A stretch of DNA of 64,000 nt. It comes from Pseudomonadota bacterium. Lineage in GTDB: Bacteria; Pseudomonadota; Alphaproteobacteria; Sphingomonadales; Sphingomonadaceae. A model generated the notes under the pieces. It was not told where the DNA came from. It did no database searches and saw only the letters and a list, made by a program, of their open reading frames with translations. The DNA is taken from NCBI GenBank assembly GCA_021849075.1, contig JAJZTH010000001.1, positions 328,703 through 392,702 on the forward strand, read 5' to 3'. Both the position numbers and the translations under genes were made by a program. Shown here in pieces: positions 17,450 to 25,180 of the stretch. Each line of letters opens with the position of its first letter. Positions within the stretch are counted from its first letter, which is position 1.

Positions 17450-19494
17450 AGCTGATACCGCAGCGATACGCGGAACTGGCGCGGCTCGACAGGATGAATG
17501 TGGCGATCCTCCACCCCCTCGGCCGGTTCGCCGGGCAGGCGGGAGGCGTAATAATAGCTGATGTCGGCATCGCGGGCGTTGAACAGGTTCAGAATGTCGA
17601 GGCCGACCTTCATCCGCTTCAGGCTGTAATAGGCGCCCATGTTGACCAGCGTGGTGGGACGCGACCGGACGCTGTCATCTTCGATCAGCGGGGCCGATCC
17701 GAAATGGCGCAGGCGCAACGATCCGCTGATTCCCCGCCCCAGATCCAGCATCGCGCCGGCCGAGACCACTTCGCTGACGGCATTGGGGATATGATCCTGT
17801 CCCGGATCGACATCATGGAAACGGGTATGGGTCAGCGCCCCGGCCGCGTCGAGGGCCAGCCATCGGACCGGCTGCCAGAAGATGGTCGCCTCCACGCCAT
17901 AGCGGCGGGTCGCATCATTGGGTTCGGTCGATCCGCCATCGCCCACGAACACCAGTTCGGAACCCAGGCTGAGATGAAAGGCGTTGATCGAGGCGGTGAA
18001 ATTCGGTCGCTCGATGCGCGCGCCGATCTCCTGCCCGCGCGCCTTGACCAGCACCGGCACGCGATCGACCGCCTCCCCCGTCACCGGATCGATCTGGATC
18101 GCCGCGCCGCGCACATCGTTGGAATGGAAGCTTTCGCCATAATTGGCGTAAAATTCCAGACTGTCGGTCGCGCGCCAGGCCAGCGCCGCCTTGGGGCTGA
18201 GCATCGCGTCGCTGCCCTTGCCGGAATTGACCGGCAGGCTGCGCGCCGCGACATCATAGCCATAGACGTCGCCGCGCAGGCCCAGCGACAGGCGCAGCCG
18301 GTCGGTCAACGCCGCCGTCGCATCGACAAAGGCCGCGCCGCTATATTCGTCCACCTTGTCCTCGCGCACCGTCGCCCGCGTCACGCCCGCGACGGAGGAA
18401 TAGAGGCCGACCTTGCCGATATGGTCCCATCGCCCCTCCGCGCCCAGCGTAACGGCAATGGGCATGGCGCCCAGATGCGCGTCCAGCCCATGGCGCACCG
18501 ATCCGCCGAAAACACCGCGGCGGTCGCGCTGCTGAAATTCGTCACCATGGACGGGATCGTTGAGGAAATAGGTGAAGTTGGAAGTCAGCAGAAAATCATA
18601 ATAGGTGGCGTAGGCGGATATTTTCGTCGCGCCCAGCACGGCGTTGCCGGTCAGGCCAAGGCGCGTCGTGCGCCCGCCCAGCGCCGGATCGATGATCCCC
18701 CAGCGGGAAATCAGCCCGTCGCTTATCGCCCGTTCGGGCACCTGATCGGTCGCATTCCAGGTCGCATGATAGCCGGTGAAGCCGATATTCCAGCCCTGAT
18801 CGGCGGCGCCCCGGCTATATTTGAGGAGGCCGTTCACCTTCTTCAAATCTTCATTCAGATCCCAGGGACCATTGGAGCGCGTGCCATCGATCGCAAGCAG
18901 CAGATCGCCGCCCCCCACCTCGCTGCTGCCGGCGGCGAGCGCGCGATAATAGCCATAACTGCCCGCCGTCACCTCCACCAGCGGCCGGGCGAGCCGGTCG
19001 AGCGTTTTGAACTGCACCGTGCCGGCGGCGGAAAAATCGCCGACATCGGCGAAATAGGGGCCTTTGCGATAATCGATCCGCTCGACCAGTTCGGGGATCA
19101 GGAAATTGAGGTCGAGATAGCCCCGTCCATGGCCATGGGTGCGCATGTTGACCGGCGCGCCATCGACGAAGCCGGCGAAATCACTGCCATGGTCCAGATT
19201 GAAACCGCGCAGGAAATATTGATTGGCCTTGCCGGTGCCCGAATGCTGGGTGGCGATGACGCCGGGAACATTTTCCACCATCTCGCCTACGCGGGCAAGC
19301 GGGCGATCTTCAAAGTCACGATAGCCCACCACCCCCTGCGAGGCGGACAGCGCCGTGCCAATCTGTGGCAGGTTGCGGCCATAGACGATGATGTCGGCAT
19401 CACCGTCCGCATCCTCCTGCGTCTGGGCGAGCGCGCCCGTCGGGCAGAGCGCCGCCAGCACCATCCAGGATGCAATATGCCCGATCCGTCGCAT
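17446..19494 (-). CDS. TonB-dependent receptor, probable nickel/cobalt chelate uptake
   Basis: 682 aa, ATG at 19494 with AAAGGG upstream. Signal peptide 1-23 (cleavage after ALA). The plug domain shows VPGVIATQHSGTGKANQYFLRGFNLDHGSDFAGFVDG. A beta-barrel with TonB-receptor C-terminal features follows (LVNMGAYYSLKRMKVGLDILNLFNARDADISYYYASRLPG) and ends in RQFRVSLRYQL. The short form (about 680 aa) and HTHGHGRG / RHIHPVEP histidine clusters fit a metal-chelate receptor. Expression is probably repressed by NikR through the operator 12 nt upstream of the start codon. Confidence 0.85.
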   Translation of the reverse strand: MRRIGHIASWMVLAALCPTGALAQTQEDADGDADIIVYGRNLPQIGTALSASQGVVGYRDFEDRPLARVGEMVENVPGVIATQHSGTGKANQYFLRGFNLDHGSDFAGFVDGAPVNMRTHGHGRGYLDLNFLIPELVERIDYRKGPYFADVGDFSAAGTVQFKTLDRLARPLVEVTAGSYGYYRALAAGSSEVGGGDLLLAIDGTRSNGPWDLNEDLKKVNGLLKYSRGAADQGWNIGFTGYHATWNATDQVPERAISDGLISRWGIIDPALGGRTTRLGLTGNAVLGATKISAYATYYDFLLTSNFTYFLNDPVHGDEFQQRDRRGVFGGSVRHGLDAHLGAMPIAVTLGAEGRWDHIGKVGLYSSVAGVTRATVREDKVDEYSGAAFVDATAALTDRLRLSLGLRGDVYGYDVAARSLPVNSGKGSDAMLSPKAALAWRATDSLEFYANYGESFHSNDVRGAAIQIDPVTGEAVDRVPVLVKARGQEIGARIERPNFTASINAFHLSLGSELVFVGDGGSTEPNDATRRYGVEATIFWQPVRWLALDAAGALTHTRFHDVDPGQDHIPNAVSEVVSAGAMLDLGRGISGSLRLRHFGSAPLIEDDSVRSRPTTLVNMGAYYSLKRMKVGLDILNLFNARDADISYYYASRLPGEPAEGVEDRHIHPVEPRQFRVSLRYQL

Positions 19495-19505
19495 CTGCGC
19501 CCTTT

Positions 19506-19533
19506 GTATGAACTCTTGATAAAAAGATCATAC
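19506..19533 (-). promoter_or_regulatory. NikR operator (GTATGA-N16-TCATAC)
   Basis: Exact match to the E. coli NikR consensus half-sites: GTATGA at 19506-19511, a 16-nt spacer and TCATAC at 19528-19533. On the minus strand the distal half-site contains TATGAT, a plausible -10 hexamer for the receptor gene, so binding would block the promoter. It lies between the receptor start codon (19494) and yaaA (stop side at 19578). Confidence 0.88.
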
Positions 19534-19577
19534 GCAGCACCCCGTCCGGGCGGCATGGGGCAGATGACGTAGGCGGC

Positions 19578-20330
19578 TTACGCCCGGGTGAAGCGCCAGC
19601 GATCCGCGTCGCTTTCGGCCGCATCGAAACGATAGCCGTCCGTGTCGAAACCGCGCATCGCATCGATATCCGTCACATGATGCTCACACAGCCAGCGCGC
19701 CATCATGCCGCGCGCGCGCTTGGCGTTGAAGCTGATGAAACGCGGGCCGTTGGGACCGGGTTCGCGAAAATCGACGTCGATCACGCGGATGCCGGGCAGC
19801 CGTCCTTCGACTGCGGCGAAATATTCCTGGCTCGCCAGATTGAGGATGACGCTCGATCCTTCCTCTTCCACCTGCGCGCGCAGCAGCGTGGCGATGCGGT
19901 CGCCCCACCAGTCGGTCAGCTTCTTGTGCCGGGGCGCCCAGCGCGTGCCCATTTCCAGCCGATAGGGGCGGATCGCATCAAGCGGGCGCAGCAGGCCATA
20001 GAGGCCGGAGAGCATGCGGACATGATCCTGCGCGAAGGCGACCCCGGGTTCCTCCAGCGTATCCACATCGAAGCCGGTATAGACGTCGCCGGCAAAGGCG
20101 TAGAGCGCGGGCCGTTCGGGCAGATCGGCAAAGTCGCGAAAGCGATCGGCGTTGAGCTTGGCCAGGCGCGGCGAGATATGCATGAGTTCGGCCAGTCGCT
20201 TCTGCGTCAGGTTGGCGGCCGAACGCGCCAGATCGCGCGCCTCATCGGCGAAATGTGGGGCGGAGGGCGACAGCGGCGGCAATGCGCGATCGAAATCGAG
20301 CGTCTTGGCGGGGGAAAGCAGGGCGATCAT
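19578..20330 (-). CDS. yaaA: YaaA (DUF328) peroxide-stress protein
   Basis: 250 aa, ATG at 20330 (MIALLSPAKTLDF). Family landmarks are LSPAKT, LYGLLRPLDAIRPYRLEMG and the C-terminal VIDVDFREPGPNGPRFISFNAKRARGMMARWL. YaaA limits free iron and protects DNA and proteins under H2O2 stress. The protein is cytoplasmic. It is separated from the upstream FCD regulator gene by 77 nt carrying a short dispersed repeat. Confidence 0.92.
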   Translation of the reverse strand: MIALLSPAKTLDFDRALPPLSPSAPHFADEARDLARSAANLTQKRLAELMHISPRLAKLNADRFRDFADLPERPALYAFAGDVYTGFDVDTLEEPGVAFAQDHVRMLSGLYGLLRPLDAIRPYRLEMGTRWAPRHKKLTDWWGDRIATLLRAQVEEEGSSVILNLASQEYFAAVEGRLPGIRVIDVDFREPGPNGPRFISFNAKRARGMMARWLCEHHVTDIDAMRGFDTDGYRFDAAESDADRWRFTRA

Positions 20331-20370
20331 GGCGCGGTCGGTAACGGCTGCGGCCCTGCGCGTCAAAAGA

Positions 20371-20404
20371 TCAGAGCCTGTTGGGAAATGCGCCTCTGGC
20401 GCAT
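20371..20404. repeat. 34-bp dispersed hairpin repeat, copy 1
   Basis: 34 bp that recurs at 26414-26447 with three mismatches. It begins tcagagcctgtt and ends in a perfect 7-bp hairpin, atgcgcc-N3-ggcgcat (20388-20404). The mismatches fall at the 13th base and in the loop, so the stem is conserved. It lies between yaaA and the FCD regulator gene. Confidence 0.7.
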
Positions 20405-20407
20405 CTC

Positions 20408-21085
20408 TCACGGCATCAGCCGCCGCCGCCCCTCCCACAAATGCCAGCGCATGGCGAGCGCCGCGCCTTCGGGGTCCTGGGCGCGGATGGCGGCGACGAT
20501 CTGTTCATGTTCGCGCAGCATGGTCGCGATCACTTCGGGCGGGCGGGACCGGCTGATGTCGACGCCGGCCTGCATGATCTTGTCAACGTCGCCATGCAGC
20601 GCGTCGAAGGCGATCAGGAAGGCCGGATTGCCGGTCGCCTGCGCAATGCGGCGGTGCAGGTCCATATCCTCGACATGGGCGGGTTCGCTCGACAGGAGCG
20701 CCTCGCGCAGCCGCTCCATGCCTTCTTCCACATACGCCATTTCCTGCGCGGTGCGGCGCGTGGCGGCCAGGCGCGCGGCCTCCGCCTCCAGCACGAAGCG
20801 AACTTCATAGCTTCCCAAAGTCGCGGGCAGTTCGGTCGCGGGCATGAAGGCGGCGAGACGCTGGGACGGGCGGCTTTTTACGAAAGAGCCGGCGCCCCGG
20901 CGCGCCTCGGTAATGCCGTCCGACGCGAGCCGCACCAGCGCTTCGCGCACGATGGCGCGGGACACGCCGAACCGTTCGGCCAGCGCGGCTTCCGACGGCA
21001 GGCGCGCGCCAACCTCCAGATCCTGCGCATTGATGATCTCGACAATGCCGGCATAGGCATGGTCGGACAGCCGGGCCTGGTTCAT
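20408..21085 (-). CDS. FadR-subfamily GntR transcriptional regulator (FCD domain)
   Basis: 225 aa, ATG at 21085. N-terminal winged helix GARLPSEAALAERFGVSRAIVREALVRLASDGITEARRGAGSFV, then a C-terminal FCD helical bundle with the metal/ligand His/Asp set (DMDLHRRIAQATGNPAF, HEQIVAAI, MRWHLWEG). It lies 43 nt downstream of gntP in the same direction and most likely controls that permease and the divergent sugar-oxidation genes in response to a sugar acid. Confidence 0.88.
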   Translation of the reverse strand: MNQARLSDHAYAGIVEIINAQDLEVGARLPSEAALAERFGVSRAIVREALVRLASDGITEARRGAGSFVKSRPSQRLAAFMPATELPATLGSYEVRFVLEAEAARLAATRRTAQEMAYVEEGMERLREALLSSEPAHVEDMDLHRRIAQATGNPAFLIAFDALHGDVDKIMQAGVDISRSRPPEVIATMLREHEQIVAAIRAQDPEGAALAMRWHLWEGRRRLMP

Positions 21086-21128
21086 CGGCGCACCTGTGGA
21101 TTGCTGTCACCCATGGCCGCTTCCTTTG

Positions 21129-22475
21129 TTAGAAGATGCTGCTCGCGACAAGCACCAATAGCAAGCCGACCACCGCGACCACCGTCTCCATGATGGACCA
21201 GGTTTTGAACGTGCCAGGCATGTCGGTGCCAAGGTAGGATTTGACCAGCCAGAAGCCGGGATCATTGACGTGCGAGAAGAAGAGCGACCCCGCGCCGATC
21301 GCCAGCACCATCCATTCCGGCTCCACGCCCGATGCGGCGACCAGCCCCTGCATCACGCCGGCGGTGGTGATGGTCGCGACCGTGGCGGAACCGGTGGCGA
21401 GGCGAATGCAGACCGACACGCCCCAGGCGAGCAGGATCGGCGAGATCGCGCCGCCGGCGGCAAAGCGGACCAGCAGGTCGGACAGGCCCGCCGTCACCAG
21501 CACCTGTTTGAGCGCGCCGCCCGCGCCGATCGCCAATATGATGCCGCCCGCCGGCACCATCGCTTCGGTCCAGATGGCGCTCTGAATCTTTGCATCGCTG
21601 ATGCGGCGGCCGAACAGCAAAGGCAGGGCGACCAGCACCGCAATCAGCAGCGCGACGACCGGATCGCTGACCCAGCCGAGCCAGTGGAAATGCGGTGCGA
21701 CGGACGCTGGCAACAGCGCCACCGCCTGCCCCGCCGCAATCAGCACCACCGGCAACAGCACGGCGGCCAGCGCCCGGCCGACCGACGGCGTAGCGACATC
21801 GACCTTCACCGGATCGAGCAGAGGCGGGTTGAGTTTGACGCCGGGCGCGGTGAAGCGGGCGAGCACGGGACCTGCGATGATCGCGGTCGGGATGCCGACG
21901 ATCAGGCCATAGACGAGGGTAAGGCCCAGATTGGCGCCCAGCGCATTGACGGCCAGCAAGGGACCGGGATGCGGCGGCACCAGCGCATGGACGACCGACA
22001 GGCCCGACAGAGCGGGCAGCATCAGACGGAGCTTGGCGGTGTCGCCATTCTGCCCCGCGGGGAGCGCGGCGGCGGCGGATGCGACGATCGGCAGCAGCAG
22101 GACGAGGCCGGTTTCAAAGAAGAGCGGCAGGCCGATGACGATGGCGGTGAACAGACTGGCCCAGGGCGCGCCCTTCACGCCGGAGAGGCGCAATGCGGCG
22201 CGGGCAAGGCCGCCCGCCCCGTCCGACAATTGCAGCATCGCGCCAAGGCCAAGGCCAAGCGCCACGACCAGGCCGGTGCCGCCCAATATGGCGCCCGCCC
22301 CCTTTTCCACCGCCTTGGCCGTATCCTCCATCGGCAGGCCGGCGATCAGGCCGACGGTGAAGGCCCCGCACAACAGCCCGACAAAGGGATGCAGCCGGCC
22401 CCGGATGATGAGCGCGATGGACAGGGCAATGCCGATGACGGCTGCGATCAGCAGGCGATAGTCGGCGGGGGTCAT
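21129..22475 (-). CDS. gntP: GntP family gluconate:H+ symporter
   Basis: 448 aa, ATG at 22475 with GGAG upstream. About 12-14 membrane segments. GntP signature parts are KGAGAILGGTGLVVALGLGLGAML, LSVVHALVPPHPGPLLAVNALGANLG and SLFFSHVNDPGFWLVKSYLG. It imports gluconate or a related aldonate. It is divergent from a LuxR/GFOR/gluconolactonase operon whose products would make that substrate in the periplasm. Confidence 0.92.
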   Translation of the reverse strand: MTPADYRLLIAAVIGIALSIALIIRGRLHPFVGLLCGAFTVGLIAGLPMEDTAKAVEKGAGAILGGTGLVVALGLGLGAMLQLSDGAGGLARAALRLSGVKGAPWASLFTAIVIGLPLFFETGLVLLLPIVASAAAALPAGQNGDTAKLRLMLPALSGLSVVHALVPPHPGPLLAVNALGANLGLTLVYGLIVGIPTAIIAGPVLARFTAPGVKLNPPLLDPVKVDVATPSVGRALAAVLLPVVLIAAGQAVALLPASVAPHFHWLGWVSDPVVALLIAVLVALPLLFGRRISDAKIQSAIWTEAMVPAGGIILAIGAGGALKQVLVTAGLSDLLVRFAAGGAISPILLAWGVSVCIRLATGSATVATITTAGVMQGLVAASGVEPEWMVLAIGAGSLFFSHVNDPGFWLVKSYLGTDMPGTFKTWSIMETVVAVVGLLLVLVASSIF

Positions 22476-22771
22476 CGGCCCGTTCTCCGATGGCCGAAAA
22501 TCCGTCCGCATGATGCCGATCGACGAAATGGTAACGCCATTCCCACCCTCTCCCTGTTCCGCTTGTCCGGCGGCCAGATCGACCGAATCCCGCAAAGCTG
22601 TTAGACAGGTTATAGCTGCATTTTCGCCACAAACTAGGCTATTTGCCAAATTATCCGATTTTTCTCTTGAACCTGTCTGACCGATTCCATTATCGTTAGC
22701 GCTAACGAATCTCAGGACCGCCTGGCCAATATGGGGCTGTCCACCGACGGATCGAAACAGGGAGAGGCAAG
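22476..22771. promoter_or_regulatory. divergent control region with LacI-like palindrome
   Basis: 296-nt gap between gntP and the solo LuxR gene. Its main feature is a perfect 14-bp palindrome, CGTTAGCGCTAACG, at 22694-22707, which has the CG-centred TTAGCGCTAA form typical of LacI-family operators. The surroundings are AT-rich (tttgccaaattatcc), suitable for promoters. No LacI-family gene is in the window, and the local FCD regulator normally uses a different motif. Confidence 0.6.
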
Positions 22772-23053
22772 ATGCATATCGCGACGGATTTGCACCATTT
22801 ACCCGATCGTCATGATCGCTACGCCCCGGAACCCCCGCACCTTACGCCGACCCAGATCAAGGTCATGCGCTGCGTTCATTCGGGCCTGCTGAACAAGCAG
22901 ATCGCCTATGAGCTGGGCATGGCGGAAGCGACGGTGAAGGTCCACATGACTGCGCTAATGCGCAAACTCAACGTCCGCAACCGCACGCAGGTCGCCATTG
23001 CCGCCGGCCATTTCGGCTGGATGCGCACCACGCTGGGCCGCGCCGCCGACTGA
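22772..23053 (+). CDS. solo LuxR-type HTH regulator
   Basis: 93 aa, ATG at 22772 after GGGAGAGG. The last 60 residues are a GerE/LuxR helix-turn-helix (LTPTQIKVMRCVHSGLLNKQIAYELGMAEATVKVHMTALMRKLNVRNRTQ). The 24-residue N-terminal part is His/Asp-rich and too short for a receiver or ligand domain, so this is a GerE-like DNA-binding module. It leads an operon with the GFOR-like and gluconolactonase genes (29-nt gap to the next gene) and probably regulates it. Confidence 0.82.
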   Translation: MHIATDLHHLPDRHDRYAPEPPHLTPTQIKVMRCVHSGLLNKQIAYELGMAEATVKVHMTALMRKLNVRNRTQVAIAAGHFGWMRTTLGRAAD

Positions 23054-23081
23054 CGTTTCTTTCATCGCTGGAGAAGGTCCC

Positions 23082-24182
23082 ATGAACCGATCGAGACGGG
23101 CAATGATGGGCGGCGTCGGCGCGGGTCTGGCGCTGGCGGGCATGGGCGGCGGCCCGGCCTTCGCGGCTCCGCGCAAGATCGGCTATGCGATCGTCGGGCT
23201 TGGCTCCTATGCGACGCGCCAGATCATGCCCAATTTTGCGGGATGCGATCAGGCGAAACTGGTCGCCCTGGTCAGCGGGACGCCGGCCAAGCTGGCGCAA
23301 TATGGCGACCAATATGGCATTCCGGCGACGCACCGTTACAGCTATGCCGATTTCGATCGCATCCGCGACAATCCCGATATCGACGCCGTCTATGTCGTGC
23401 TGCCCAACAGCCTGCATGCGGAATATGTCATCCGCGCCGCGCAGGCAGGCAAGCATGTGATGTGCGAAAAGCCGATGGCGGTGTCCGTTGCGGAGTGCGA
23501 AGCGATGATCGCCGCCTGCCGCAAGGCGGGCAGGAAGCTGATGATCGGATACAGATCGCGCTTCGAACCCTATAACCGTCTGGCGATCGACCTGGCGCGC
23601 GGTGGCCATGTCGGGCCGACGCGCCTGATCACCGCCGAACATGGTTTTTCCGCGCAGCCCAATCAATGGCGGCTGGACAAGCCCCTGTCGGGCGGCGGAT
23701 CGCTGATGGACATCGGCATCTACAGCCTGAACGCCGCGCGCTATCTGACCGGGGAGGAGCCGGCGGAGGTGAGCGCGGTGGAAAGCACCGACCGCACCGA
23801 TCCGCGTTTCCGCACCGTGGAAGACCGGATCAATTTCATGCTGCGTTTTCCCTCCGGCATCATCGCCAATTGCATTTCCAGCTATAGTTCGGGCCATAAT
23901 GGCTATCGCGTGATCGGCACGCAAGGATGGATCGATATGGAGCCGGCAACGCCTTATAGCGGGCAGAGCATGACCATCCGCAAGGATGGCGTCACCGCGC
24001 CCCGCACCCTGCCTGTGCCGGCGAAGAACCAGTTTGCGGGGCAACTCGACCATCTGGCCGAATGCATAATGACCGGCGCGACGCCGATCGTATCGGGCGA
24101 AGAGGGGCTGGCCGACCTGCGCGTGATCGAAGCGATCTATCGATCGGCGGCGACCGGGCGCAGCGTGCGCCTGCACGCATGA
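23082..24182 (+). CDS. Tat-exported Gfo/Idh/MocA oxidoreductase, glucose-fructose oxidoreductase-like
   Basis: 366 aa, ATG at 23082 after GGAGAAGG. The N-terminus is a twin-arginine signal (MNRSRRAMMGGVGAGLALAG ... AFA). Then come a Rossmann fold (YAIVGLGSYATRQIMPNF), the catalytic EKP motif (HVMCEKPMAVSVAE) and the C-terminal Gfo/Idh/MocA domain (GYRSRFEPYNRLAI, GGGSLMDIGIYSLNAARYL). This matches Zymomonas-type glucose-fructose oxidoreductase, which keeps NADP(H) bound and works in the periplasm, oxidising an aldose to its lactone while reducing a ketose. The exact sugar is unknown. The stop is ATGA-coupled to the gluconolactonase gene. Confidence 0.85.
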   Translation: MNRSRRAMMGGVGAGLALAGMGGGPAFAAPRKIGYAIVGLGSYATRQIMPNFAGCDQAKLVALVSGTPAKLAQYGDQYGIPATHRYSYADFDRIRDNPDIDAVYVVLPNSLHAEYVIRAAQAGKHVMCEKPMAVSVAECEAMIAACRKAGRKLMIGYRSRFEPYNRLAIDLARGGHVGPTRLITAEHGFSAQPNQWRLDKPLSGGGSLMDIGIYSLNAARYLTGEEPAEVSAVESTDRTDPRFRTVEDRINFMLRFPSGIIANCISSYSSGHNGYRVIGTQGWIDMEPATPYSGQSMTIRKDGVTAPRTLPVPAKNQFAGQLDHLAECIMTGATPIVSGEEGLADLRVIEAIYRSAATGRSVRLHA

Positions 24183-25171
24183 TCGCGCGGCGGACGATGC
24201 TGGCGGGCCTCGCCAGCCTTCCCATCGCGGCGGTTGCTGCGACCCGGACCGGCGGGGTCTCGCGGATCGATCCGGCGCTCGATCGGATCATTGCCCCTTC
24301 TGCGCGGGTCGAGCGCCTGGCCAGCGGATATCGCTGGGCCGAAGGGCCGGTGTGGGCGGCACGGGAAAAATGCCTGTTCTTCAATGATCCGCCGTCCAAC
24401 ATCCTGTATCGCTGGCGCGCGGGGGACGGAGCGAAACCTTTCCTGTCGCCTTCGGGCCTGCAAACGCCGGTTCCGCCCGACATTCGGGAAGCGGGATTGA
24501 ACGGCCTGGCGATCGACGCCTCCGGCGCGCTGATCGCGGCGGACAGCGGCACCCGCGCGATCGTGCAGATCGATATCGCCAGCGGGCAGCGCCGCATATT
24601 GGCCGACCGCTATCAGGGCAAAAAGTTTAACAGCCCCAACGACCTGTGCATCGCCGCGTCTGGCGCGATCTATTTCACCGATCCCACCTATGGGTTGCGC
24701 GAAGGCGATGCTTCCCCGCTGCGCGAACTAACGCAATGCGGCCTCTATCGACTGACGCCCGACGGTACGGTGACATTACTGGATGGGGATCATCGCCGCC
24801 CCAATGGCGTCGCCCTGTCGCCCGATGGACGCACCCTCTATCTGGCGTTGTCGGATGAGGCGCAGCCTGAAGTGCTGGCCTATACGCTGGACGCCGATGG
24901 CCTGCCGACGCAGCGCCGCCTGTTCCGCGACATGCGGCCCGAACAGACGCGGGGGCTGCCGGGCCTGCCCGACGGGATCAAGGTGGACGCGCGCGGCCAT
25001 GTCTTTGCGACCGGGCCGGGCGGCGTGCATATCTGCGCGCCGGATGGAACATTGCTGGGGATGGTCAGCACCGGCAAGGCGATCGCCAACTGTGCGATCG
25101 ATCAGGAAGGCGCCCGGCTCTTCCTGACCTCGGCCGATCAACTGGCGGTGATCGGCCTGCGTCGGGTCTGA
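24179..25171 (+). CDS. SMP-30/gluconolactonase family lactonase, Tat-exported
   Basis: 330 aa, ATG at 24179, overlapping the previous stop. It has a short twin-arginine leader (MIARRTMLAGLASLPIAAVAA). The six-bladed propeller is recognised by YRWAEGPVWAAREKCLFFNDPPSNILYRW, NSPNDLCIAASGAIYFTDPTYGL, RRPNGVALSPDGRTLYLALS and GLPDGIKVDARGHVFATGPGG, including the metal-binding Glu, Asn and Asp. It hydrolyses aldonolactones to acids and fits between the GFOR-like enzyme and GntP import. Its stop codon abuts that of dnaN inside an 18-bp palindrome. Confidence 0.88.
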   Translation: MIARRTMLAGLASLPIAAVAATRTGGVSRIDPALDRIIAPSARVERLASGYRWAEGPVWAAREKCLFFNDPPSNILYRWRAGDGAKPFLSPSGLQTPVPPDIREAGLNGLAIDASGALIAADSGTRAIVQIDIASGQRRILADRYQGKKFNSPNDLCIAASGAIYFTDPTYGLREGDASPLRELTQCGLYRLTPDGTVTLLDGDHRRPNGVALSPDGRTLYLALSDEAQPEVLAYTLDADGLPTQRRLFRDMRPEQTRGLPGLPDGIKVDARGHVFATGPGGVHICAPDGTLLGMVSTGKAIANCAIDQEGARLFLTSADQLAVIGLRRV

Positions 25172-25180
25172 TCAGACCCG
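25163..25180. other. 18-bp perfect palindrome spanning two abutting stop codons
   Basis: CGGGTCTGATCAGACCCG, centred on TGATCA. The plus-strand gluconolactonase ends here (Arg-Val-stop) and the minus-strand dnaN ends here too, with the same Arg-Val-stop because the DNA is symmetric. There is no T-run, so it is not a classical terminator, though RNA from either side could form a stem. Confidence 0.75.

Noticed and set aside
17494..19572. 692-codon open frame opposite the TonB receptor
   Set aside because: The receptor has signal peptide, plug and barrel; the opposite frame is a shadow.
19495..19577. Possible cobalamin riboswitch before the TonB receptor gene
   Set aside because: The gap is only 83 nt and contains the NikR operator, with no B12-box-like sequence.
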